From positions 34,769,067 through 34,833,066 of the forward strand of contig OX359245.1 of the NCBI GenBank assembly GCA_947179485.1: a stretch of 64,000 nt of DNA. The letters run 5' to 3'. Made by a program: the position numbers and the translations under genes. The first letter of the stretch is position 1. Each line of letters opens with the position of its first letter. Of this stretch, positions 44,601 through 51,373 are shown piece by piece. Source of the stretch: Allacma fusca. Its lineage: Eukaryota; Arthropoda; Collembola; Symphypleona; Sminthuridae. Below the pieces are notes generated by a model, which was given only the letters and a program-made list of their open reading frames with translations, was not told where the DNA came from and did no database searches.

Positions 44601-45701
44601 GTAGAATCGGGGGTGGTCCAAAGCAGCAGTTTTCGCCACTTGGTTCACCTGACTTCAGTAGTTGCAATCTACAAGTCCTTAAAAAAAATTTCTCGAGACG
44701 GGAATAAAATCAACCGTTAGACAAACCTCATGTTAAAATTCAATCTCAAATGAATGCCAAAATCTCAAACTTATTGCTTAATTATTGCGCTTTTAACCCG
44801 GGGAGCCTAATCTAAAAGCTATTCGGGTGACTTATTCACGGGCAAACTGGTGAAAAGTCTTTGACATGGGCCACCATATTAAGGTCAAGATGAGGTCACT
44901 CCATTTGAGTAACTTTGCAATCTTAACTAATTATGAATCGTGCTAAAAATGTAATTAATTGGATGAAAACAATTAATAAAAGTCTCAGATGTAGACCAGA
45001 CAATTATTGAATGAAACAACCCGAAGGCTGATTGTTTATTCAAAATGAAACTGAAAACAAAATGATAATTATTTCAACAATAAACTCAGAAACTTAAAAA
45101 TAGAACAAAAGGGGAATCTCAGAGGATTCTAAAAATCAAACAGAAAGGAATAACTCTCAGTCTAAGACTGAAGTTCACAAATAAGATATGCACACACTTT
45201 AACACTGTCGTGTGTGATTCATACATCATTACATCATTTCATAAGATGAGACGCGTCCAAAAGTGGAGCGTGAGAAGTCCCTCGTCAGGGATTCTTTACT
45301 CTGCTCTAGACGCAGCTAGAGCTGACCTTTAACACTAATAACAATTTTATTACATGACTAAAATCACTTCTTACAACTACACTTCTTACAACTATGTATG
45401 TATACCTTACAATATTGTTAACATATTTTACTTATTTTTTTTGTTATATAATTTTTGGCATTGATTCCATTAATAAACGAAATGAATCTCATGTAAAATA
45501 CTGAGTTTGCAGAAAAGGAAGGAACGCGATTTTGAGGATGAGCTGCTTCAAGTACTGAAATCTCAAGCAACAGTTGATGAATTTGAGGCTTTTGCAACAG
45601 GAATTGCCATTAAATTGAGAAAGATGGATTCGAAAAAGGCTTCTGAGGTGCAGTTTCTTATCCACCAAGTTATTTACAACGCAGAAAAAGAAACCGAGTA
45701 A
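35620..45701 (+). CDS. MADF-BESS domain protein of the Harbinger element (four exons, readable)
   Basis: Exons 35620-35794, 35904-36048, 36160-36364 and 45513-45701 join in phase to 237 residues. Residues about 8-85 form a MADF domain (LEQILVDLVKDRPVLYVKTY at the start, then SWKKIYELLG, KLWSNIWAQYLAFKRKLKGR and PYFRLAESMKEF), a Myb/SANT-like DNA-binding fold. The last exon has a BESS-type helix pair (FEAFATGIAIKLRKMDSKKA ... VQFLIHQVIY) for protein contact. In Harbinger elements such a protein works with the nuclease to bind ends and bring it to the nucleus. The final intron holds a whole LTR retrotransposon in reverse orientation; without it the intron would be about 120 bases. Start: first ATG before the domain. 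Domain boundaries are by eye. Confidence 0.72.
36386..36919 (-). repeat. 3' LTR of the gypsy-type element
   Basis: On the minus strand it starts TGTAAGGTATAC and ends CTTGACCTTAAT. It equals 44878-45411 as far as I can read. The end is AAT rather than the usual CA. Confidence 0.92.
37286..38023 (-). CDS. extra ORF 2 of the LTR element, single-pass membrane protein of unknown function
   Basis: 245 residues. Its ATG overlaps the TGA of the preceding ORF (ATGA at 38020-38023). Two hydrophobic stretches stand out: about 47-66 (ALKVMALGAGFVLAPPVI) and a strong membrane span at about 182-203, followed by a basic YRYRR stop-transfer signal and a 40-residue tail. The middle is rich in Pro, Ser and Thr. 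There is no obvious N-terminal signal peptide. It holds the place of env in gypsy-like elements, and an inner hydrophobic stretch plus a C-terminal anchor would suit an envelope-like protein, but I recognise no known env family and see few cysteines. Function is unassigned. Confidence 0.7.
   Translation of the reverse strand: MNKQQALSNQKLVIPPQRSVSINTLHSKVAPNPFLTDINKKKRANALKVMALGAGFVLAPPVISKVLDFVPSPSNTFNQNLSPHQLLKEDVTSASESVNVSPNVTLFPMEQAIQDFKLLQLMTIADPKPFNLEDVVKSTKATPAPPTAQEQSLKLPIIPAVIPTPQLEVGLGTGDYNLEFRIFSITGIVFFTLFGLLLIIYGCYRYRRTSSRQHGHLQQAVFVSTPEENNNAQHPAPVVTFPRAY
38020..39147 (-). CDS. extra ORF 1 of the LTR element, Pro/Ser-rich protein of unknown function
   Basis: 375 residues from the ATG at 39147; the frame is open to 39171 with a GTG. 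It starts 56 bases after pol ends. The first half has mixed hydrophobic segments (SRIFRHVALGLVLPSAVPLL, then GAYCAAAYRQAITWKQLL), and the second half is low-complexity Pro/Ser/Arg (for example PPLSSENPPHHRDSSSRLPR). A second open frame in the same stretch (38066-39181) looks like a shadow, since only this frame runs into the ATGA overlap with the next ORF. I do not recognise a family. Its place suggests a gypsy accessory or env-related product made from a spliced RNA or by reinitiation. Confidence 0.6.
   Translation of the reverse strand: MNSSSPNFPAPPQYPTLQGQLTPMTTLGVRPIFKLGENPWSQLASVTLPTPSNIPVYCPVAECIVKIFPLQFLDATGQVIAATDCSVPIYSRIFRHVALGLVLPSAVPLLIDQLRGAYCAAAYRQAITWKQLLHQMRDSPAEFVLSTPVILVDPQIHIEVFTQSTLEHLKAVPKQRKLLPTSSPLTNAKYHCHSRPPIQMSAPSHSRAQFLVVPPEIHPNPVPPACQDFSTPKVTHPQCQFKNLSLIRPAQSDPIRVRNESPAYRLPSFEVLHSGLPSTTVSSTTSMMSRPPLSSENPPHHRDSSSRLPRTPPMTRSHMSPLFLLNDRGEFVASPQSSPRSVFSSSSAPAERPHYPRPEDETAYHPSHMDSVSPK
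39204..43163 (-). CDS. pol: pol polyprotein: protease, reverse transcriptase, RNase H, integrase
   Basis: A frame of 1319 residues, open and intact. Protease: LVDTGATHT near residue 125-132. Reverse transcriptase: LVCDFTKLNK, YFSPLDLFSGYYQ, FGLKNAPAYFQ and the catalytic YIDD at about 548-551. RNase H: LLYTDASN near 694-700. Integrase: an HHCC zinc site (HNHPLAGHLS, then CSQCPEC), a DDE core starting AMDLLGPF, the second Asp in LISDGAAEF and the Glu in GAVERVNQT, then a GPY-type C-terminal module (RWIGPYTIV). The first codon of the open frame is not ATG and the frame lies in the -1 register of gag with an overlap of about 300 bases, so expression by -1 ribosomal frameshifting is expected. Confidence 0.93.
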   Translation of the reverse strand: MQQIWSFCSRLPVGKWAEGTQQSEPGSPKQSKSTTIPEPQQWSTELPKQQLPPQQQLQSQQSPECSKSGTCFCASSTGCSSPASPSKSHSTVIPTDYLPSVNVLSATHCPYIMCYFTSVTIDALVDTGATHTLILRSAVPAESKILPGPPCHIMTADKTKLKTSSVVTLCFKLDNINYTTTAHVLDTLTPSFILGCAFLKQYTLVVDVSRSIMYNSQVTHYLRSHAYNEVCSVECGCSLPVKSLFTINLPPRRQMYIPTTDMNSTHSCAFIPNPTVEKQLQVIFPPVINHSKNVLLASNVSRSPQLIVAGTILGYSQRYEFVQALSSVPVIPSEIKPLTTEQLSVININSQLTPDQRHAIIQLLNRYSYLFAWSINDLQACILPPMRIQLNSDIPVQSKPYRLSPLEREILKSELDKLIQANIIVPCESSNYSTPVFLVRQKLNKWRLVCDFTKLNKITKDELFPLPRIDDLLFQLRHAKYFSPLDLFSGYYQALIHPDDRHLCAIITEFGIYMYLRVCFGLKNAPAYFQKLAIAILGRLRYTHAVSYIDDIIPYSRDFSSHLVALELVFQALSRVNFRLSPWKCNFAMQEHIIFGFYLTQQGLTTEPAKVAAIMRQPKPNNLDTLRKFLGTIGYYRRFILGFAQIAAPLQSLLKKHSLYHWSKDCDESFENLKQAVCKAPVLRHYDENLPCLLYTDASNLAIAGILYQQFEDGEHPVYYVSRALTPTEKNWSVTEKECLAVVFSTKKLREFLFLKPFTIVTDHHALCFLKCQRDPTARLTKMSIILQEYRYVIHYKKGSLHRNVDGVSRCSYALSSDKQSEEDLILPGFNSSLITPFDPLINPDDLKHAQAIDPVLQRLLTKKRSKVTSNSDGVYFIQFNPRQPNLLLVPKALIPTLLHNAHNHPLAGHLSFRRCLARIRPYYWWRSMTADTFKHCSQCPECQSRQHKTRLRMDSLKIIPIKIPASTYAMDLLGPFKETPRGNKYVLVLTDLFTKWVHVLLLPVKDAANVSMHLEQFILTFPGMSTLISDGAAEFKSAVVQKLTQQFNITHNFSVPFHPRSHGAVERVNQTLAIMLSKFVSDNQDNWDVYVPYVIAAYNTSEHSVTKISPFQAFFGRQPPAPMLNSIPNSLLSIIQLSPNQVKIMHQRIAQLIRKAQIQAKEKFDAQYRPFEYKVGSHVRFYLPQRKVGLSDKLLCRWIGPYTIVSIDKNNNAELVLTFPSQRLRPNVRCHLSQLKLITLDLGNGIIHPEYVYTSDDQDEFNSWLSHFHSSDSPDISTPSSSSESATRVPVLSKVSSPSKLPLPVRKSQRLIDKAKRV
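42860..44359 (-). CDS. gag: gag protein with CCHC zinc knuckle
   Basis: 499 residues from the ATG at 44359. The N-terminal 130 residues are basic and Pro/Ser/Thr-rich. A capsid-like helical middle follows (for example NHDVFDFIMDLERIVGLLKW). One zinc knuckle CYNCNKFGHFARDC (C-X2-C-X4-H-X4-C) lies near residue 400, set in long Asn/Gln/Arg-rich stretches that should bind RNA. The end overlaps the pol frame. Open reading frames on the opposite strand here are by-products of the Asn-rich codons. Confidence 0.9.
   Translation of the reverse strand: MSGSKQPPKKPLASQSSISPPPQGCSTRSNSNPDILDKDQLAKVLKAARKRQPVTTVSSSTAQTPPTTTTVPLIPPLKTKTTKPTPSASFTQSASQKNAKRASRKFKIPPPVINLCDLFQEPSGYFSTVYYHTNKMTTNPPTIVIQTPPANSFLNFKKTNQFDPANHDVFDFIMDLERIVGLLKWDWAELQNNLPNLLLPDPFLWLQGEIRRTGSTVVDIPTMYAALRERYGKSRQVYLHQLKSKIQVEKESCAKFLYAMDTLCSRYDANMPVADRVAWGISGLLPKYAQATSGLSFTSIAALVRFCEHREFQQEATPMPDTTAKLLALEEQIKKLTTSDATHAQVNALTGNPPAQRNNNRRGRGGGRNNNNGAPRNNNNQNNGNNNNPNPARGLQCYNCNKFGHFARDCRSGNGQRGPNNQNQGPQNNQNRQQFQNRNNGQRNYQNNNYRRNNNYNPNNRQNVQRVELAFAPPQQAAVPQQVQANPTLQSYPQITYPL
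44360..44877 (-). other. 5' leader of the LTR element with probable primer-binding site
   Basis: Right after the 5' LTR the minus strand reads ATGGTGGCCCATGTCAAAGA. A TGG next to the LTR is what a primer site complementary to a tRNA CCA end needs. Which tRNA would fit is not clear. The rest of the leader holds only short frames. Confidence 0.5.
44878..45411 (-). repeat. 5' LTR of the gypsy-type element
   Basis: 534 bp, the same as the LTR at 36386-36919 by eye. It should carry the promoter for the minus-strand element. Confidence 0.92.
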
Positions 45702-46106
45702 AATATTTTTTAAGATCCTACAGTTTCTGGAGTTGATATTTAGAATAATTAACTGAAATAATTTTCTGTGAAATATAATTTTTAAAAAATAATATGAAAA
45801 TAAGATCCGCGTAAAAGGCCAAATGCTTCTTTCCTCCTCTTTTTTTTGCTCTGTACCTTGGCGTCTCTTGTTACAATTGTCAATTTGAAGATCAATTTAC
45901 TGGCTTTTTTAAATCCTTTTAATCCTTATTTAAAAATTTGACGAACAATTTGATTCTTAAAAATAAAAGTGGGCAGTTTTGAAACAACTACGACAAAAAT
46001 ATTTTTCAGCATCTTCATGCCTATTATTAGTTAAGCTTTGTGTTACAATTAGTAATTTGCTACACATGTTTATGTATAGTCGAAGCAATGCACATTATTG
46101 TTTTTA

Positions 46107-47510
46107 TCATTCAAAACCACGTAATGCTCGAGTATCTTGCCAGAGTACCGCACCATTGACGGAGTTGAAAATGTCTTTAAACAGGTCTCGTAGTTGCATT
46201 GCTTTGACGGTAGAGTTATTGCTGCCCTGCCTTGGTAATAAGTTCAGTGCAGATGATCCCACGGACAGTGTATCCCTCCAGTTACCAAAAATCCGTTCTA
46301 CATTTACAAAATCGTCCGTAGTGAGCCCCCCAGTATCATTTCTTGCCAACAGAAAGTTATGCAGCAATACAGATGTCCTTACAATAAGCGTTGCAAGTTC
46401 AGGTGATCCTTCTATGCTGGTCACAAATATTCTCCATCGAGCAACTAAAAGTCCGAACGCGTTTTCTGACATCATTCTAGCCCTTGATAATCGGTAATTG
46501 AAAACTGCTTCTGCCTTGCCTACATATCTTCCAGAATAGGGTTTCATCAAATAGGGTTTCAATGGGAAGCCGTCATCTCCAATAATAACACTTCGGATAC
46601 AGTCTCCATTCTCGCTGTGTAAAGCCTTGGAAAGGGGTAGTTACCTTCTTCCAGCTTCTTCCCAATTGCAGATCGTTTCAAGATGCCCCCGTCAGAGCAA
46701 GATCCTGAAGAGCCAACATCGATTAATACAAATTTACAATTTGCATCTAATAATTAAAATACTGGGATCCAGTTGCAGGAGGTGCCTTTATACGAACGTG
46801 TTTTCCATCAATAGCCCCGCAGCACATTGGAAAATTCCACTTTCTTGAAAATCTTTTGGAAATTTCATTCCATGTTTCTGAATTTGGTATTGTCAAGTAC
46901 TCCAATAATGCATCACACAAAGCTTCCATTACCTCCCTTATAATTGCACAAACACTGCTGGGAGAGACACGAAAGTTAAATGCGCACGATAGCTGTGAAT
47001 TTCCAGTTGCTAAATACCTAAAATGATGAAATTCGCATCATATTCCCATTTTATAAATGCATACCTTTATCTATGCCTGCAAACAGAACTGTGAGGAAAT
47101 TGAATACCTTAAGGTAATCGCCAATCTTTCCATCAAACTGATTGATCTTTTGTGATTGTGACCGTGCTCAATTCGTTCTCCTATGAGGCCCAAACGTTCT
47201 TCAAAGGACTCGCGTTTCATCCTTAAAAATATTCATACAATTTACATAAGTTTTATGTACGATTGACAATATTTTCATTACATTGAAATTGTTTAACATG
47301 AAATTGGTAATTGTTTTTCGCATACCTGAAATACCGATGATGATAGTAGGGATCTTCTGCTAATTCTCGGACCAAATGTATCTCTCCATGCATAACCCTA
47401 TTATTTAGTATTGGCCGAATATAAAGACTTCTTGTTCTACGGAGCCTTCTTTTCCTAATTTTCCAGGCAATCAAAATCTTTAGCAATTTTCTTGAGCTTG
47501 TTGAAAACAT
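46107..47510 (-). pseudogene. Harbinger DDE nuclease gene, broken by a deletion and a frameshift
   Basis: Minus-strand exons 47510-47326, 47221-47108 and from 47017 downwards join in phase through GT/AG introns. They give an N-terminal helical region (RSLYIRPILNNRVMHGEIHL, then SFEERLGLIGERI) and the nuclease start WNFPMCCGAIDGKHVRIKAP with the first catalytic Asp. Near 46747 the reading ends in TAG after YFNY, where a stretch of about 10-15 codons is missing. Then CKFVLIDVGSSGSCSDGGIL (second Asp) follows in another frame. A one-base shift near 46630 separates that from IGDDGFPLKPYL, and the last Glu is in SRARMMSENAFG. All DDE residues are present, but the frame is not, so the copy cannot make its own transposase. 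Confidence 0.82.
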
Positions 47511-47693
47511 GCTAAGTTTTCATTCGAATGATAAAAATGTTCAGAGTTAACTTTCAAATTCAATTCCTTAAACTGTGTTGAAAGGAAAGTGAAATAGTTG
47601 ACGAAAGAAAATGACACTATAAATTGGCGCTTTTTTGGAAATGAAATTGCCGCGAAAGTAAAATGATAGTGACAAAAAAGTGACACTCTAAAC

Positions 47694-48520
47694 AAGGCAT
47701 AAGGATTGAGAGGATGTAATTTATTCAGCCTTCACATTCATCTAAACAGTTCATAAATAGAGATGGCAAGACACATAGATAGTAGTTTTCCTTTAAGTTA
47801 CATATTATCTTTTCGCATAGAATTGTATCTTAGTTAAATACCATGAGAAGTTCAATCACCCCATGAAACCCGCCTGCTGGTGCCGGTAGTGTAAGTGTAA
47901 CAAAGTTCCCAGTTGGGAACGACTCCGTATTACTTATTATTTTAGCACGACTAATGCATAAATAATATAAGTGTCATTACATACAGTACATTAATTTTAC
48001 TTGTTGTACTGAGTCACTCCCCATGATTATCCCATATTTCGAAAAACATAAACATATCCGGAAACATCTGGTATAGGCACCACAATAAAAACTTAAACCA
48101 TCAAATGAACACCTCAACATCTCTCTTAGCTATTGTATACTTTCTTTCAAAATTGTAAGAACTTCAAAAGTTCTCACATGTACACTTCAATAGGTGTCTC
48201 AGGTGGAGTACAGCCATATTCTTAAATTTAAAAAAAATAACTTCTAAATTCTACTAGTAATAATGGAGTAGGACCGACATGCAGATATTTTTAACTTTTA
48301 CAAAATTTTGAAGCATTTTAAAAACTTTGAAGTGCATCATATGAACCAAAGGTTTGATTTACGTAGATCTCCCTGGCAGATAATATTAGATATACCCTAA
48401 TGACTCAGATTCTACCAAGAGATGACAACAATTTTGAAAATCCCTATTGACAAAAATTTCAACTTTCAAAATGTTTGTTGCCAAACAAGTTTCTCTACAA
48501 GAAGGAAACAATAATTGAAC
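47694..48520. other. intergenic with worn repeats
   Basis: 47860-47990 resembles 13840-13940 (CTGGTG, AACAAAGTT.CCA.TTG). 48366-48500 is a diverged piece of the TCCCTG MITE family (GATCTCCCTGGCAGATAATA, TTTTGAAAATCCCTATTGAC). No gene. Confidence 0.4.
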
Positions 48521-49041
48521 TAGGGTTTCTGTTCGGGACGGGACGTCCCGAGGTTTTCGGGACGGGACCGGGATCGGGACAGTTTCGGGACAAAATTTTT
48601 GTCCCCATGTTATTTCGGGACTGAATCGGGACGATTTTTTTTGTCCCGAAGATTTCGGGACGGGACGGAACAATAGATCGGAACAGAAAAATTTATCTGT
48701 ACAGTATACTATTGCTGTAAAAATGAATATGTATGGGAATTGTTCCGTTTAAAATTTGTTATTCTATATATAAATATTTTTTAAAGCAAAATTTCGCTAT
48801 TGTTTGAGGTATTCTTGTAGAAATAAAGGAATTTGGAGCATTTCATAAGACTGGGATTATAACCGGGACGTCCCGTCCCGAGGTTTTCGGGACGGGACCG
48901 GGATCGGGACGGTTTCGGGACAAACTTTTTGTCCCCATGAAATTTCGGGACTGAATCGGGACGATTGTTTTTGTCCCGAGGATTTCGGGACGGGACAGAA
49001 TTGTCACCGGGACAAAAATATTGTCCCCAGTAGAAGCCCTA
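48521..49041. mobile_element. hAT-type MITE with GGGAC arrays (521 bp)
   Basis: Exact 8-bp duplication AATTGAAC at 48513-48520 and 49042-49049. Ends TAGGGTTTCTGTTCGGGAC and, on the other strand, TAGGGCTTCTACTGGGGAC. The interior holds two direct copies (about 48533-48670 and 48869-49010) of a module of TCGGGACGGGACCGGGATCG words. No coding capacity. Confidence 0.87.
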
Positions 49042-49049
49042 AATTGAAC

Positions 49050-49640
49050 TCATTAAGATAACGAAAATTTACGAATCTTATCTACTATCTTCAATTAACT
49101 TTTAAATCATCATTGTTTTTCTACCGTTGTTATGTACTTAAATACAGTACCATTTGTGTGTGATACATAGACATGTTTGCGTATCTGGACAAAAACGCTG
49201 AGTATGACGATTCTCTTTGGTGGGGGTGGGGCGGAGGTCGGGTAATCCGTTTGTCCTCAGAAAACTAGCACATATCAAATTTAAACACACGCGGATAAAT
49301 GAATGGATGCAGATACAGAAAGTAGGTACTAAAGCTTGCCCTGTTTAACATTAGCAGTTTATTTAAATTAAATTTTCTTCCATAAACCCAGGCATCGTTA
49401 GCTTCTATGGATGTCTCGGACAGTATAAATACAGGAAATATTGGTTAATTATTTGATTTTATGTTATGCCGCAAATATGTGTGCCTGTATGTATCTTGAT
49501 TTTTGTTGATTTGCGTGTTCCACTGCAGGATGTTGCTTTATCCCTTAGCGATGTAACACTATTGTAACAATATGTAGCGCCCTATATTCAGACGGCTCAA
49601 TTGCATTCTGGCGTAAGTCAATAAAGCGTGGCATGGTATA
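49050..49640. repeat. duplicated spacer like 8270-8830
   Basis: Shares GACATGTTTGCGTATCTG, GAGTATGACGATTCTC, CACTGCAGGATGTTGCTTT and AAAGCGTGGCATGGT with the block before copy 2. It ends abruptly where the relic of exon 3 begins. Confidence 0.55.
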
Positions 49641-50317
49641 TCAAGAGAAGAAGTTCGAAGAGGCTCACGTGGTTAGGAAATTCTAGGGTATTTAAATTAG
49701 TTGAATTAAATTATAGGGAATAATAATAATTATTCCAGTTAAAATTAATAATAAACAACTGTATGCATCCATAAAGGAAGTTTTCAAGGTAATCATGGAT
49801 CTTGAAAGCCTACATATATTCTAAGTTTACTGGATATGCTGGTCAGCATCCGAATTATCTAAACGGAACGGATCCTCCAGTATTGAGGAATATTGAAAAA
49901 TTCATCGATGACAAGAAAGTTCATAATTCCCTGCATGTGGGTCTACATAAATTTGAATTCTTTAATTTCAAAGTTTACACTAAATTCAAGCCGGAAATCA
50001 TGGCAGGAGATGGGAAAGCTATGGAAAGGGTTTTGGATGACTATAAAGTCCTCATGTATTCCGGGCAGATGGACCCAGTTATAGTTCACTCTCAAGTTAC
50101 CAAAGCTATTGAGGCTTTGGAATGGTCAGGGGCTGCTGAATTGAAGAAAACGCCTCGTAAGATTTGGAAAGTTGGGGATGATGTTGCTGGTTATGTCAAA
50201 TCTGCGAGGAAATTTCATTATGTTACGTTAAGAAAAACGGGACGGTACGCACTTATGGACCAACCTGAGTGGGGTTACAAGATGATTGAAAATTTCATTG
50301 ATGACAAGCCATTTTAA
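49641..50317 (+). pseudogene. carboxypeptidase-like relic R7 (end of exon 3 plus exon 4, frameshifted)
   Basis: The first part (CAAGAGAAGAAGTTCGAAGA, then GGCTCACGTG and a donor-like GTTAGG) is the end of exon 3. After an intron, exon 4 starts at GAAGTTTTCAAG. A 4-base insertion in CTACATATATTCTAAG (near 49810) ends that frame, and the rest is open from about 49802 to 50317 in the shifted frame. It still shows HVG, KVLMYSGQMD, TGRYALMDQP and MIENFIDDKPF. Exons 1 and 2 and most of exon 3 are missing. The active-site histidine is again Arg. It lies 16 kb from the main array, behind the Harbinger/LTR insertion. Confidence 0.82.
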
Positions 50318-50498
50318 CTGTTTAAACAATTTGACGACGATTAACAGCAAAGATGTGAAATACACATAAATTCACGTTTAAAATACGAGAAAGACAAAAT
50401 ATTTCCAGTAAACTAGAATACAAACATTAAATACACAAACCAAGAGTAATTAATCCGATCCAAGGTACAAAATAAATGACGTTGCTTTGAGCAAAATA

Positions 50499-51373
50499 CA
50501 GTGAATTTCCCATATAGTGGTTTCCTCTTAGATAGCATTCCCTCTTTAATGGCATCAAAAAACCCTCCCTAGAGGTTTGCAATGTTAAAGGTATACAGTA
50601 TAGTGGCACCCGCTATAATGGTATTCCCTCTATAATGGCACTATTAGGTGTTACGGTGGCTCAGACAATGCAAAATTATAATGGCAGTTGGCATAAAATT
50701 AGCTAGATAATGGCTACAAAAGTATAACATGATGTTATAAAACGTGCGGGCGGTTAATAATGCTTATGTCGGTTGGTTCAATTTTAATTTCAAATGTTAA
50801 TACCGTTTGATTATTATTGTGGTTTATTGACGTCCTGGTATGATTAGCTGGATTTACGGCATATGATCCGTGACTTAAGTTAAAACGAACAGTTATAACA
50901 CAAATCATTGACATTTTTGCCTTGGCTCACTTCTAATAAGTTTCAATTCGGGCTGGTTTTTTTAAAATAAATTGAATTATTATATTGAAGATTTAAAATG
51001 ACATTAAACAGACAGTCAAGAAAAACCTCATTGCGAAAAAGAGTACACAGTGCAAGTAATTCCCATTGCCATAATTCCAGGATTTTGGTTTCTGGAATGG
51101 TGACATTGCAGTCGAAAAGTTTGTTACGACTAATATTATTAATAGTATGAGGAAACCTAAAGTTACTGAACATCTTAAACTCAATAAAGCTTAGCATACC
51201 TCATAATTTTGAGTGTTCTGTAAAAATAAATAAATTTATAAATGCATTTAGTTACAGTTATTGTCTAAAAACATTAATAGTATATAGTTAACCATTGTAC
51301 CATATAGTGGCATCCCTATATAGTGGCAGGAATTTGTCACTCCCTTGGAAACCACTATATAGGAAATTCACTG
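50499..51373. mobile_element. Tigger/pogo-like element A (875 bp)
   Basis: TA on both sides (50497-50498, 51374-51375). Ends CAGTGAATTTCCCATATAGT and, on the other strand, CAGTGAATTTCCTATATAGT, each followed by more ATAGTGGCA words. A minus-strand frame of 84 codons (50943-51197) is shared with element B but has no domain I know. Near-identical to element B in the opposite direction. Confidence 0.82.

Larger units (their letters stand above)
36386..45411 (-). mobile_element. complete Ty3/gypsy LTR retrotransposon with two extra ORFs (9026 bp)
   Basis: LTRs of 534 bp at 36386-36919 and 44878-45411 look the same base for base. ATATT is duplicated at 36381-36385 and 45412-45416. On the minus strand the order is LTR, gag, protease, reverse transcriptase, RNase H, integrase, two small ORFs, LTR. 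RNase H before integrase sets Ty3/gypsy. All frames are open, so it may still be active. It sits in an intron of the host transposon's gene, facing the other way. Confidence 0.93.
35357..47693. mobile_element. PIF/Harbinger transposon split by an LTR retrotransposon
   Basis: GTTTAGAGTGTCACTTTTTT at 35357 is matched on the other strand at 47693, giving an inverted end of about 19-20 bases. Inside lie the two genes typical of the superfamily: a MADF-BESS (Myb/SANT-like) protein on + and a DDE nuclease on -, convergent. Taking out the 9026-bp LTR element and one ATATT leaves about 3.3 kb, a normal Harbinger size. No clear 3-bp TTA/TAA duplication is left at the edges. Confidence 0.75.

Noticed and set aside
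50943..51197. 84-codon frame in Tigger-like element A (and its counterpart in B) as a gene
   Set aside because: Both copies keep it because the elements are near-identical. It has no DDE or DNA-binding motif and no sign of selection that I can test.
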